This document shows, piece after piece, positions 1-12,800 of a DNA stretch of 64,000 nucleotides. Below the pieces are notes generated by a model. That model saw nothing but the letters and a program-made list of their open reading frames with translations, was not told the DNA's origin and ran no database searches. Position 1 is the stretch's first letter, and every line of letters starts with the position of its first letter. The stretch is taken from the NCBI RefSeq assembly GCF_947242115.1, contig NC_074712.1, forward strand, positions 45,513,838-45,577,837, read 5' to 3'. The stretch comes from Biomphalaria glabrata. Lineage: Eukaryota > Mollusca > Gastropoda > Planorbidae. Made by a program: the position numbers and the translations under genes.

Positions 1-1041
1 AAGAATTCGTTGACACATTATTTATCCTTTATGAACCTAATAAAAGCTAGCAGCTTAACGTTAGTGGATTCATCAACTTGAAGAGACCACAGCAGAGACA
101 CTTCATCGTCAGTCACGTCGAAGTGTTCGCAGATTTGATCTTGTCTGAGCGAGATAGTATAATTTGACAAAAGAACTTTCTTAACTTTTTCGGTGGCATC
201 GGGTCCTAGAATAGTTTCAACAACTATTGCTAAAGCTGGTGCAATGACAGATGCAGCCTCTGTGTGCGTTCTTGCGCTTTGCTAATAACTGAGCAACCTT
301 ATAACTTGCAATCAATCCCTTTTCTGGCAGCTTAAGTTAGTTCGTAAGTTTCTTAGCTTTTTTATTTTGTTGAGTCCTGATGTTTTCGAAGTATTCCTTC
401 GGTTGTGCTTTTACAGCTGGATATTTTGTTTCCAAGTGTCTCTTCAATTTGCTTGGAACAAGCGCCTCATTCGACAGAGTTGCATTGCAGATTAGACAGA
501 ATGGCAATGGAGCATCTTCAGGTCCCGAAGATATGAAACCATATGCGATGTAATTTTCTTTGTACCTTCGTTTGGTTCCTTGCTTTTCATTTAACACTTT
601 CGCAGTTTCATTCTTGCTAATGTATTTCTCCGTGGATAACAATGAATAAGGCTTATTGATAATTTGTTAATATTAGCATACATTTAAAAACTTTACATGA
701 AACACATCGCTTATTATTATAGTTACCAATTCAAAAATTGTTGTGCGTCTGCTTAGGCGGCCTACATTTTAGTCATTATAATAATATAAGTATAGTGGAA
801 AATTTAATAACCTAAATGGCTAACACCCCTTTCCGTCAAAATGGAGCGATCGGATTTAGCAGGGCCATGAAAATGGGAGAGTGCGGACTACTATTACTGG
901 TCGTTACAAGTGGGGATGTCATGCAACGTAAAATAAAAATTTAATATTAGGCAGACATGTGTAACGCTGCACATATGGCGTTCTAAAAACTCCTGCGGCA
1001 CATCTGCAAATCTTCGGCGGCACACAGTTTGAGAAACACTG
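1..1041 (-). mobile_element. hAT DNA transposon, 5' part, running off the left edge
   Basis: The minus-strand reading frame at 337-642 (101 residues) has a BED-type zinc finger. It shows CLIC followed by LKRHLETK after a LSNEALVPSKLKRH stretch, as in ZBED5/SCAND3-like hAT transposases. Downstream, at 1-330, the catalytic-domain start continues with pieces such as LIASYKVAQLLAKRKNAH and SLLWSLQVDEST; the latter resembles the first catalytic Asp region of hAT enzymes. The frame is interrupted by an in-frame stop just after the BED finger and a later shift, so this copy is dead. The 5' terminus is CAGTGTTTCTCAAACTGTG read on the minus strand, ending at 1041, a typical hAT end. The rest of the transposase and the other terminus lie outside the window, so the target duplication cannot be checked. 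Confidence 0.8.
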
Positions 1042-1314
1042 ATCTAGATAGAATCTACCAGATTTCACTAGCTAGGCTAAGTAAAGTAAGTAAGTAAAAC
1101 TACTAAAGTTGGTAAATAAACAGTGAAATAAAGCCTTACTAAGATTAAGCAGCCTAAGTGACTAAGTCACTAAGTTGTCTAAGTGAAGTAAAAGTGTCAC
1201 TAAGACTAGAGTGTCACTAGAGTAGTAAGAGTCAGAGTAAGAGTAAGTGTAAGACGAGTTAAGCTAAAAAAGTAAGTTAAGAGATTAAAGTCTAGATCTG
1301 GAGTAGTTTATGCT
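1042..1314. repeat. Low-complexity CTAAGT/AGTAAG-rich tract
   Basis: Degenerate iterations of AAGTAAG, CTAAGT and GTCACTAGAG with no coding potential. It sits between the hAT end and the next element. Similar palindrome-rich DNA (CTAG, AGATCT) recurs elsewhere in the window. Confidence 0.5.
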
Positions 1315-2593
1315 ATTCGGACACCTATATTATAGGCCAAAATTTCAAAGTTTCACTTTGACAGCATATTATTTGACAATGGTTCGACATAGAAAAGAAA
1401 ATGAAGTATCAAAATCTTCTTTAGTTTAAGGAGAATAAGGATGACTACTTATATTTGTACCCCTAACCTATATTTGTTATTATATTTAAGGTCAAAGAGG
1501 CCATGTGTTTTCGTTTAATTAAGACAAATTTGACCCACATTTTTTTTATTTCGGACACCATAATTTATTTCAGACAGTCTCTATATTTAGACATCAACAA
1601 ACTCATATTTTAATTCTATATTAACATTAAATTAAAACTAAATTTTAAGATCACATGCCTCACATGGCATAGCCCCTCACATGAAATCATTAAGATGTTT
1701 TCAAATTATGCATAAATATGAACACAAAAAATAAAAATATGAACACACTTATTCTACCAAAATTAGGTCACTGGGATAGTGACTTCTACACAGACTTTAG
1801 ACTTATTTTATGTTTGCATGATTAGATGTGTGTTGAATGTTTGTGTTTTTTGTTTATTAATTTAATAAATTTCTAATACAGATGATCTTTTGTAGTATAG
1901 TACAGGTTAGGATGTCCATTTTTGCCTAAATAGCTGAATCCTCTATATTCTCTCTATATAAATCTAGATCTATCGATCTAGTAGGTCTAGATCTAGGCAT
2001 TAAACTTCATTCAATGTACCAAGCTCACTCCAAACATTTGCCCATTTATTCTCTATAAAAAAACAAAAACAAAAAAACAAATATAATAAAAGATCATTAA
2101 CATTGATGTCCAAAACTGGCTGCTTGAAATAAATTTTATTTTAATTCAAACACACTATTAGATTATTTTTTTTGTAGACTCATATGGAATCAAACAACTT
2201 GGCTTATGAATCAAATAAATCAGCTCCAAAAACATAATAAATATTGCCAGGCTCATTAGCATAGATTTAGCCAACCAAAAAATATAGATCTTAACCCTAG
2301 GTCAAGAGGCAAAGTCACTAACATACATAGTCATAGATTCATAGATCTACTTAGTTTACATTATAGGAAAAAACAACAACCTGACTTACTTAGACTTAGA
2401 CATTTGAAATTCTTTTTTCTTACATAAAAAGACAGCTATATATATAAATATAGACATAAATGCCATGGAAGGAAATTGGGTCACAATCATTGAAAAATGG
2501 ACAAGCGCATAATAAAGCACGCTAATTTCATATTAAATATCAAAATAAAGATTTAATGACTACAAAAAGTTCAAAAACAGCGAGTGTCCGAAT
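1315..2593. mobile_element. Possible non-autonomous TIR element with CGGACAC termini
   Basis: The left end reads ATTCGGACACC at 1315 and the right end reads GTGTCCGAAT at 2584-2593, its inverted complement. A further TTTCGGACACC lies inside near 1550. The interior is AT-rich and non-coding. The inverted repeats are short (about 10 bp) and no convincing target duplication is visible, so a chance pairing is possible. Confidence 0.35.
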
Positions 2594-4029
2594 TCATGTA
2601 ATCATTATTATGATCCTGTAATGTCTGGATTAAATAACTTTAAACTTACTCTACTCATTACATAGACACTGTAGTGATAGTCACAGTGTATTTTAAATTT
2701 ACTCTACTCTACAGTGTCTACTAGACTTAACTAAACTAGACTAGAGTTATTAGTAGAGTAGAGTCTCAGTAGACTGTAGACCTAGCTTAAGTCTAGACTC
2801 TAGAATTTATATTTTATTAATTTTATAAACTTAATAAACCTCGGGCTCGCACCAAAAATGCATACTTTGCCAATAATAAAATTTAGATATATATTATATC
2901 TAGATCTAGATAGATCTAATCGACTCTGGTAGATCTTTAATACGTGTCCCAGTTAAGAGTCCTCTGCTACGAGAAAAAAGAATTGTTTGTTTCTTTAAAA
3001 AAACTTTTTTTTTTTTTATTAAAATCTAGTCCGAAAGTTATATGAGGGTCAGTGAGACCAAATGCCCACCAGCTACGCCCGTTGATTTGTTTCCAGACTA
3101 GATTAATATAGGGACAATCATATGTCTATATTGTTTTGTTTTTTTTTTAATATAATAATAATAGATCTCTCCCCCCCTCTTTCTCTCTGTGGCATTTTAA
3201 CCTACTTCTCGGGAGACGATCTTAGCCCTTTGCAATTTCTCATGTGACTCAAATTTGCCGTTCCTTACCCTACATCGCATTTGTGTATTTACTAATTTAG
3301 TCTTATATGCTCGCCTAGTGTTGTTGTTTTAATGATAAAAGTATTATGCCCCCGGGATCAAAATGTGTCATTTAGGGTTTTTGGCCTGATCCTAAAACGT
3401 TGGTCCGTCACTAACCTAACTCATGCATGTTAGTTGAAGGAACTTGAAGGTCAATTCAATGAATAATTAAGATGAGACCGTTTCATTCGAGAATGCTACG
3501 TAGTCTAGGCTTAGGCCTATTGCCGCCTATATAGCCTACATTTGCTTCTCACTTTTGGTAGGCCTACTTTTCGAATCACACCTGATGTGATACTGTAATA
3601 GGCTACATTCACATATTCACATGTTTCAGCTACACGCTCGAACCTGCCTGGTGCTCAAAGTTATGCCTATTTGTCTAGAATAGTTTCAAAATTAGGCAGC
3701 TCTCTTTTACATTTTAGTTCTATATGGGTATTTTTGGGGTTAGTGTCTTCTTCGGGCCTCTCGATTGAAAATGCAGTTCTGAAGAACAAGGTTGGCATTT
3801 TCTAGAGACTTTTCACTGATCGCAATTTTCAATTTCCAGAACATACGCCTATAGTTGACGCATTTTGTTGTGCCCTGTTCTGAGCGGGTCACGGAGGTCA
3901 CGTTCTGAGGCGAAAAATTATAAGCTGGTCAAGTCGGGCTACCTTATAATAGGGACCTTTAGGCAGCATAATAGGTCCTACGGGTAATAGCAAGTCCAAT
4001 TTTTATTTGATCTACTCATTATTAGTTTA
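2594..4029. other. AT-rich intergenic DNA; one short dispersed repeat
   Basis: No gene is seen. Positions about 3066-3095 (CCCACCAGCTACGCCCG followed by TTGATTT) match a second copy near 55918-55942, so this is a dispersed repeat. Dense TCTAGA/AGATCT palindromes occupy 2700-2940. The remainder is unassigned. Confidence 0.5.
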
Positions 4030-4300
4030 TTCGTTTCTTCCGGATAGATGCCATTCCTGACAATCTTCTTTGGTGGTATGCTAGCGTGGTAGTTGCTAAT
4101 TCTAGTGCTTCCTTTTCTGCTCCGTGTCTGAGCACTCGGGTTTCAATTGACTTTTCTAGTATTTCTCCTTTGGGTCATTCAATAAGTAGGCTATATTCCA
4201 GCTATTCCGTTTCTGATGGCTTCTTGAGAGCCGTCTGTGTAAGATCTGACCCATTATTGGTTGTTGGGGTAATGGGTAGATCTGCAAACCAAATAACCTA
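4030..4300 (-). mobile_element. LINE RNase H domain remnant
   Basis: Reading the minus strand gives RSYTDGSQEAIRNGIAGI, the YTDGS box of a retrotransposon-type RNase H. After a frame shift it continues as GEILEKSIETRVLRHG and AEKEALELATTTLAYHQ. RNase H domains of this form occur in I-clade and related mollusc LINEs such as Nimbus. In-frame stops and at least one frameshift make it a dead fragment. The reverse transcriptase expected at higher coordinates was not recognised. Confidence 0.6.
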
Positions 4301-5530
4301 TCGTGTAAGGGTGTCTAATCTAACGTAGATGGCACAATGATATTATTCAGTGATTATTTTGTGATGGTACGCTACGGTACGGTGTACCGGGACCTTTTTC
4401 AATATGTGGAAAAAATTATTTCTTTTCTTGCATTTGAACGTTAATTATTCATTTATTAGTACTTAAAAGAAGCTATCCATCACTGAGTACCGCACCTTTT
4501 TTTTAAACAAAATAAAAAAAAAAAAAAACACTGATTCGGTGAGTAGCCTAAATCCCCACCGGCAGACAACGGTTATGTCTGCGATGGATGTAACAAAACA
4601 TAATAATATAATTTACATGTTTGTGCGGTTTGTGTTTTTTAATTGTTGTATGGTACGTCTAGAGCGATTGTTCATTTTTTTTTTTTATGAAGTAACGCCT
4701 GTAGCTTATTTTACAAGATAGGATCTCTCTCAGTACAGAAACAGAACGACATGGCTGCCTGGTCTTTGCATGCACTCCGGATTGTCCCTGTTTGGAACCC
4801 TTTCAGCGGCCACCCTCAGCTGTTTGGGCAAGGATAGGCCTATACAATCTTCAAGTCAAGTTTGTCTTTACGTAAAAATACCGCAATGTTCACGCTGGTG
4901 GTATTCAGGCAGACGATCGTGCACTTTGTCCATTCTTCTTCTTGAAACTGTCAGGTAGAGTCGAGCCTTCAGCTCTTGGAACTCTAGGCCAGCAAAAGTG
5001 AACAAGATCTCTCTCACCGGCCTGAATGAGAACAATGTACACTGTTTTGTCTGGCGGGTGGGTCAGACTCGTGGCAGGAGGCCGCGTACACTAAGACCCC
5101 TGCCATTTTCCTTTTTTCTATACCAGGCTAACCGCGCGGGACACGCCATTTATGTAACGGCCCCTTGAGGAACAGCGCCTGGATTGTGACAAGGTTGTGG
5201 GATCTTTTTTACAACTCCGCGCAGTGCAATGAGGATGCTCTCGCACCCCCTTAGGCACTCCCACGGGAGTCTTGTTTTGCTACCCTTTAGCCTAATCGTT
5301 TCCTCCTACGATCGTTTCCACCCGGGCGCCACTATGAGGCAGGGTAGCATGCCCGGGCACTTTGTCCAAATTGTGATTCAATTGATAGTTTGTTGTTTCT
5401 TAGTTTCTCCTAGACCTCCCCTCACTACAAACATGAAATCTTCTTATGACCTTTTGTTAACACAAAGGTAGGCTTAGTTCTATAGGCCTATCATTTTCTA
5501 TACAATTGCTACTATAGGCCTATTTTATAA
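4301..5530. other. GC-richer unassigned stretch, probably degraded repeat
   Basis: Base composition shifts to clearly higher GC than the flanks, for example around 5220-5400. Short open stretches exist on both strands, but none resembles a protein family I know. Near 4370-4520 an element-like pair GTACGGTGTACCGGGACC and GAGTACCGCACC faces outward, but it is too imperfect to call. It may be the 5' part of the RNase H-bearing retroelement. Confidence 0.3.
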
Positions 5531-6290
5531 TGGGTCAGTAGGAACATTTATAATAAAAATAAAAAAAAAAACACGAAAACTGCTCTCATAATGTGATCTC
5601 ATTCTCACGTCCGTCGTGTTAAGATTGATCAAAACATGCCTTTAGATCTGCATTGCTTACCAAATAAAGAACCTTTAGGGACCGCTTACAAGTTTGTAAA
5701 CACAAATGCGCTTTTTATATTTTTGCTTACAGTTCTCAGTAAATTGGCTGTCTGATACTGGTAGCCTATATTTTTTAAAGGCAGAGACATCCCTGAAATA
5801 CCTTGTTCAAAATATGGATAATGACTAATGTAAACGTCTATCAAAGAAGCCGCTAAGTCAACTGGCTATTGTGGTGGCTATTTTTATAGCTCCTTTATTG
5901 ATTATCAACATCATCTCTCCACATGTTCGATCCTTGTCGCTAGTAACAGCTTGCGAGTCTTAATGGTTCTCACTATTATGAAGGCAGGAGACTATTACTG
6001 AGATTCTAAAACATTACGATCAAGAAAGTGTGAAAATTAAATAAAAAAGAAATTATACAAAAACTAAAAAAATAAATGAGGCCCAAGAGGAAGAACTCGA
6101 CATTTACAACCATATATTTCAATAATGTAGAACTTATTTTAGGCTTAATTGATTCATGTTTTGTTAAGTACAAAAAATAATTGTGTAAAGTTTCAACTAA
6201 CGTGTACACAATTCCATATATTTAGCCATATTTTTTCTTAATCCTGAAGGATTAATTTCCATTTTTGGTATCAAGCAATATAATTAATTA
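5531..6290. other. Unannotated intergenic DNA
   Basis: AT-rich, no recognised coding, RNA or repeat structure. Confidence 0.4.
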
Positions 6291-6539
6291 CCAGTACCGG
6301 TAATTAATTGACTGACTAGTTAATTTTTTTGGGTGATTCAAGTGCAATAAATAATTTTGTAAACTTTCAACTTGATCTGAGAATGGCTGTGTGAGAAATA
6401 ATGTGTTCAAAATGTGTACCAGACAGGCAGAGACAAGAGTGAGTTGAGATTTAAGCTTTATAAAAAGAACTGCCTTCCCACAATTAAAAAAAATAATTAA
6501 TTTAAAGCAATGGTTTGCTTTAACAACTGTCCATTCAGA

Positions 6540-6830
6540 TCTCTCGGAGGACTCGTGAGCTTTTCGTCTCCAAGCCATGAGTTCTTGTAGTTCCCTACTT
6601 GTATAGAATCATATTATGATCGACATTCGTGGTCTGCCTTCCAACGGTAATGTCATCAATCCCAGAATGAGTGCAGTGTTTCACATGACTACCCAAACCC
6701 AGTTGCGACCTGCATATTTTTCCACATCTAGTGGCACACAAGGCAATTGTCCGACGGCGGTCTATTAAAGTTGTCCGTCTTCTGCGCCTTTCTTCAATAA
6801 GGGCTTTCTTTGGAAGAAAGATCAATTACG
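6540..6830 (-). mobile_element. LINE C-terminal zinc-finger fragment and start of 3' region
   Basis: The minus-strand frame includes ALCATRCGKICRSQLGLGSH followed by VKHCTHSG. This is the C2H2-like CGxxCRSxLGLxSH segment found after the reverse transcriptase in many invertebrate LINE polyproteins. It ends near 6598 and the 3' non-coding part continues to about 6540. A second, partial copy of that 3' part is at 7075-7152. No reverse transcriptase is adjacent, so this is a 5'-truncated relic. Confidence 0.5.
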
Positions 6831-7074
6831 AATTAAGAAAAGTTGCATTGAACAAAAAAAAAACAACAAAAAAACAACGATTGGGAAATAAAGAGCGAAA
6901 CTAGAAAGGCGATCATTGGACTGGTGAAGATCTCATGATGACAAACAGGGTTACACCTATTAAGAAAGATCGCTGCTTAATTAACTCTAAATAAAAGTAT
7001 TTCTAAATCTCTTGGTTGAAACTCAAGTTACCGTTTCATTAGTACTTGTAAAGATCCACACATATAGTGCTATG

Positions 7075-7152
7075 ACCTTTTCGTCTCCATGCCCTGAGTT
7101 CTTGTAGCTCCCTACTTTTATAGAATCAAAACATTCGCGGTCTGCCTTTCCA
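7075..7152 (-). repeat. Second copy of the LINE 3' segment at 6556-6645
   Basis: The stretch with CTTTTCGTCTCCATGCC, TGAGTTCTTGTAG and CATTCGCGGTCTGCCTT repeats, with a few differences and a deletion, the sequence at 6560-6640. It supports two insertions of the same element family. Confidence 0.55.
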
Positions 7153-9882
7153 GTGTTTGCCAGTACCGGTACACTACTTTAGCCCCAAATGTTCTCTTGA
7201 CATTTATTTTTCAACGTGACCTTCCCAACGTAATGTTCTTTTTCATTTCTGTCAACAGAGATGGATCGTCATTTAATTGATATCACCTGGTTAGCGTGTC
7301 TTCCATTCAGTGTCATTTTTCTAAGGATTTTCCATATCTTAAGTATTTAGCATATCCATACTAATGACAAGTTCATTTTTTAAAACTAATATATCTTCCA
7401 CTCCACAATCTAAATAAATATAACAATGGCATCGTGAAATCAACCTGGCGTCTAATGCATGCACATGGGCATTACCCTCCCCACCACCTTTCTTGTACAA
7501 ACACATTAAGGTGCATTGATATAGGCAAGAAAGCAGGTATTGAGCTATAACTGATCTTTAATCCAACTGAAACATGCATCAACACTGCAGTACATTGTTG
7601 ACACCAGATTAAATATAAATACAAAGTATCACTTGAGCATCTGTCTTAAGAGCCCAATAGAGTACAAACATGATATTCACTTGGAACAACACAATAGAAA
7701 ACAATATATGTGGCTCACACATCCACACTTTTGTCAAACACATATCTCCAAGAATTTGTTTCAATGTATGAATTTGAAAAAATGTGGATGTAGTTTAAAT
7801 TTGGAACCTAACCAAATGAAAGTAAAGCAGCCAAGAGAACTAAAGCTTTTCTGAAAAGTATGTTACAGAACAATGATTGTCATTCTTGGTCTCTTGAACT
7901 AATGGATAAATAGTTCAGTATGTGAGGTGTACACCCAGTTAAATGTAATGCTCTGAACAGACTAGAAGTTGTAGCAAAAGTAAAACAAAAAAAAAAAAAA
8001 AAGGACCAGAGCACTTAAGGTCACAACATTCAAAAAATTGGCATATCTACAGTAACACACTCTACTATCATAGAACATGAGTTGAATTTTGGTCAAAACA
8101 ATAGTGAACAAAACAATTGCATATTTCTGTTGTCACATTCTATCCAGCAATACAAAATAACAATAGAAAATAGTGGCTCAAATGAATTAGTTGACAAACT
8201 ATTTATAACAAGGCATATCTGAAATGTTACCAAGAAACTTGTATTTCTTGTCAACTAAAAGTGATTATAGGTTGATAAACCTTTGCTCATTTAGCAAACA
8301 GGCGATATAATACTCTTTATTATCACTTTGAAATCATTACACACTTGTTAATTAAATTGTATTTTATTTCACTAGTAGTGAGAACATATGTTGCTCATTT
8401 CAAATTAGTGAAACAAAGAAAAAAAAGAAATAAATAGATGCTCACATTGCCACAACAGAAACAAATTTAACAAATCATAACTTTACCCAAAGCCCAAATG
8501 TACAAGCAATCTAGTTCTTTGAAAAACCCTTCTAAAAAAAAAAATGATGCTAAGTTATACTATTGTACATGTCTGCTTATTTCATTGTATCACAGTTCTG
8601 AGACCTTCATTGAAGAATGTCTGTTATATAAATGAACATTATGTACATACTACCTGAACATCATAATAAACAAAGCGGCTTTATAATAAACCTACAGAGT
8701 TTGTTTCTTCCAATAAATCTAATACATAATCTGTCTAAGACAAGCCATACTAATAGTGTACTGACTTCTGAATAAACATTTCACAGATAAAACTGATACA
8801 TAATCTTTCTAAGACAAGCCTTACTGATTATGCAAACACAGTGATCATAGTAAGGTTGCCACTTTATGAAATGGTTTACTTGCATAAGCATTGACAAATT
8901 GAATGTAGCACAGCTATAAAAAACAAACAACAAAGGACTGTCAATGTACTAGGTAGTAGTATTAGCACTAAAAAAAATAAAAATAAGGATCACCCAAAAA
9001 ATCATCCACATAAAAGATGTAACTAAAGTTTATAGACATTCTGAACTCCAAGATCAACAGACAAAGAAATATTATTTAACGATGTAGTAGACAAACCCCT
9101 CACAAAAAGATTGAAAACTGTTTAAAATTTCCATTAGATTCTGAATGAGTTCTAGTAATGTGAATAGTAAGAGATGGCAATAAAAACAATGTGCAAAGTG
9201 ACCGCTGCTGTGTATGAAGGATTGGCCTCTAGTCACACATGAAGTTGCAAAGGGAAAACATTCTCTCTCTGGATGTAAAATGCCACAGAAAAGTTTTAGG
9301 TATTGTTCTAGATGAATAGTGTACACACACACATACAAGGGAAACACTCTGCAACAACAAAATAATAACTTGAAATGTTAAGTATGAACATTTTGATTAA
9401 TTTGATTCATAATGAGAGCTCCCATGAATCCTAGTTTTGTACACATTACATTCTTTACATTTCTAATAAATGTCACATTTTTTTTCATGATATATCAAAT
9501 AATTAAAAATTTATTTTTAGAAGGGTTTAGCAAAACATTTATTACTCATTAAATAATACCAGTATACAAATATATAAACAAGTTAACATGCATTCAAGAG
9601 TTTATCCCAATAAGACTATTGTTGAAATAATCCAGGATAACCTTCTCTTTGCTGCACAACTCAAGCTTTCATTAATCCAAGTCTAAATGTGTCTGAGCAA
9701 CAAAATGGAATTACATTATTGATTCTAGTATTGACAGGAATGCCAAACAATTCTTCAAATGTGTATATTTATGTGTTTAAATATATCTATGTATATACTG
9801 CATAAATATGAATAAGATCTGTTTATAAGCCAATGCTTAACTATTTAAACAATGCCTTGCTTTGGTTATTTCTTCTATGCAT
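7153..9882. other. GBF1 downstream region, probable long 3' UTR plus intergenic DNA
   Basis: No coding sequence is recognised. Because GBF1 is on the minus strand and stops at 9883, this stretch should hold its 3' UTR. Several TTTATT hexamers (AATAAA on the minus strand) occur, for example near 9538, so the true cleavage site cannot be chosen by eye. Confidence 0.4.
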
Positions 9883-12800
9883 TTAATCTGTAGGTCCAGT
9901 TGTTGATGGAATGTGTGGTAAAGGAGGATGGAGAATGTAGGAAGATGTTGCTGTAGGAGCTGGTTGATTCATCAACGGGCTGCTTGGACGATCTGAAAAA
10001 TAAAAACATTTAACAATTTTGAGTTATTCAGCAGAGAAATCTTTTATAACATGAGGTGGAAGATATACAATTTGGTTTCTGTATCATGTGGCAAGCACAT
10101 CGACCAAGTCTTTTTTTCACACACTAATATGGATGCCAGGCAGCCAATGGTGGATTCAGAGATATCCCTTATTCCATGATTCAAACACAAGACTTGAAAC
10201 AGGCTGACTTCCAAATTTAAACAGAATCCATCAATAAAATTGTTCAAGTTTTCATAACATACACAAAAGATTGTACATGAAGACCAAAATTTCAATGATA
10301 TTTGTGGCATTACATAAATACAAAACATCTGAGATTTTATTTCTATCCAAACATGTTTTAGTCAAGTATTTTTAATATGTTCAGCTGTAAATCAGTTCAA
10401 ATGACTAATAATAGAGTTTCCTTTTATTTTGTATAAAGTTCAGGATTGAATTATATGTTTATAAATTATGCCTTTTACATTTTAAACTTATTAAAGAAAC
10501 TTACTTTATAGATAGATAAATCAGGCATACATGTAAACATAAATGATATTACTTTCCAATAAAAAGTTCAAATATTGAAATTGTTTAGATCAACTATGGA
10601 AGCAAGTTTGTAATCTAATTTAAACTACCTACCATCAACAGGTATTGTAATTCCCTCTAAAGGTATTGTTACATAGTCTGTAGCTTGTACTGTTGGGTTA
10701 CTGTCTGTTGAAGCAGCGGGAGGATAGACGGTAGGTAGATGCTCTTGAACTGGAAGTGCTGGAGTTGAATGCTGAGATTCTGTCTGAGTCTCATTCCTTT
10801 CCATCTTACCTGGCTTTGGTTCTTTTTAAGAGAATACATTTATTTCTTAATAATTCTGAAGCAGAACTAACTACTGCATTAATATGATAACATTAACATG
10901 CATATACACAATACAGTCGAAACAAACAGCCTAAGACAGCAATAGTAATCTAACCTGGTTCAAATGGTTTAAAGACTTCATTATGAAGTTTGGGCAAAAA
11001 TGTATCTATTTTATCCCAAGTCAGCTGCCATAATTGAGACTCCGTGCCATCAGCTGTCTGAAATATCCCTGCAGTGTCCATCACTAGCAGCATATTTTTT
11101 AAACTCTCAGGAATTGCCTCTGACTGGAGAGAGATATACAAAACAATTATTATTATTTAAAGCATTCATACATTTGATAAAATGGGAGATGTGGATTAGC
11201 CAATAATTCAAATGTAACCGAACTAAAACCAAATGATGGATTGAATTCCAGCCCTAAGACCTTTTTTAAAGTTGCTACGATGAAATAAAGAAATGTACAT
11301 TTGAGATTTTTGTGATAGTATTAAAAGGCCTCCTTCCTGTAAGAAGACTAGAAAGTGGTAGTGATACATTTGGTAGAAGAGATGTGACACTAGAGCTTAA
11401 TTTTACATAGATACTAAGGTTAAATGCAAAATTATTATAAAAAAAAAAAAGACTTACTAATAAGTCACTACGGTCAGCACTCATATATTTCTCCATAAAG
11501 TCTAATATGGTCAACCATAGAGCTGTAAATGTTGCTAAGGACAACAAAGGACTCAAATGTTGTAGGAACACCTGGGAAAAAAGAAAAGGAATATTTTTTT
11601 TTACACTGAAAATGAAATAAATCTTCTTTTTTTGGTTTAAGAAGAAATTTAAGACGGAACAGATAAAAACCTTGCAAAGAAGCGTGGAAGCCCTCATTCG
11701 TGTCTCTTCCATGCCACTAGGATCAGCTAAGTTGATATTTTCAAGCAGTTTGTTTAACAAAGGAAATAAAACCTAGAAAGATAAAAGTTAGGTGAATTTA
11801 AAATCTAATATATTGGGTGTTTTTTTAAAGCAATGTTGCTAAGAATAGAATATTTCGTGTAAATCAGACCTTATTAAAACAGGACTCCCATTCTATGGCA
11901 CTCAGCGTCTGTAGATCATGGACTAGAAGAGCTCTCTGTAAATAGGTTAATGCTTGACTTCTTACTTGACGTCTAGCATCACAACACAACCTGGCAATGC
12001 CTAATTTGATGAGAAAACTAGTTTTCACTATCATACAACTAACAAATTCATGTTGTCAAAAACATCTTATAGTGAAACTTTCTCCAAACTGTAGTTCTGT
12101 GTTTATATTAATACTGATGAATGTCTGAAGTTTGCTGGCTATAATGTAATATATTAGATCTAAATAAATAGTATTTTATTTTTACCAATTAACTTTTTTG
12201 GGGGGTTTAAACTACAGATAAGAAAGCAACAAATAGTTACCCTGTAATAAAGGACACCAACACTTTCCCCACAAAGTAGGGGCTTTGGCGTCCACAATGA
12301 CTCCTTGACTGTTCACTCTGACCATTCCACTGTTACTGCTGCTGCTATTGATGGCAGGATGTGCCCCTCCTTCATCCATCTGCTGCTGTTCCTGTGCCCA
12401 AGCACTGAAGATAGAAGCTGCTCGAGTGTGTAGAGTATGCATTAAGTCCAGAAGTTGTATAGACAGCAACTGTAGGCTGAAAACATTTTGATTAGGTTAC
12501 AAAATCAAACCAGCACAAATGGTTATCAACACAAGTAAATTGTCACTTAGAGAACATTTTCCTTTTGCAGTTCTTTAAATGATTCCATTTAAAACTTAAA
12601 AGATTATGGGACAAATGAAGCTGAGATTGCAATGAATAACTATTTATTGGGGCGTTACGATCAGAAACCAAAATCTTTTTCCTTAACTCTTACTAAAAAA
12701 AACAAGCACCAAAATAAAACTGGCTGGATTGAATAAAAGTAAAGTTCCCTTTAAGACAATGTGGTCTATAGGATTGAAGGAATGCCTCAAAATCCTGACT

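Noticed and set aside
4086-5471. Plus-strand ORFs of 60-80 residues in the GC-richer stretch
   Set aside because: The minus strand of the first carries the RNase H remnant. The others show no similarity and seem to be chance frames in degraded repeat DNA.
7633-7854. 73-residue plus-strand ORF
   Set aside because: Lys/Asn/His-rich composition typical of AT-rich non-coding DNA, no family resemblance and no splice context.
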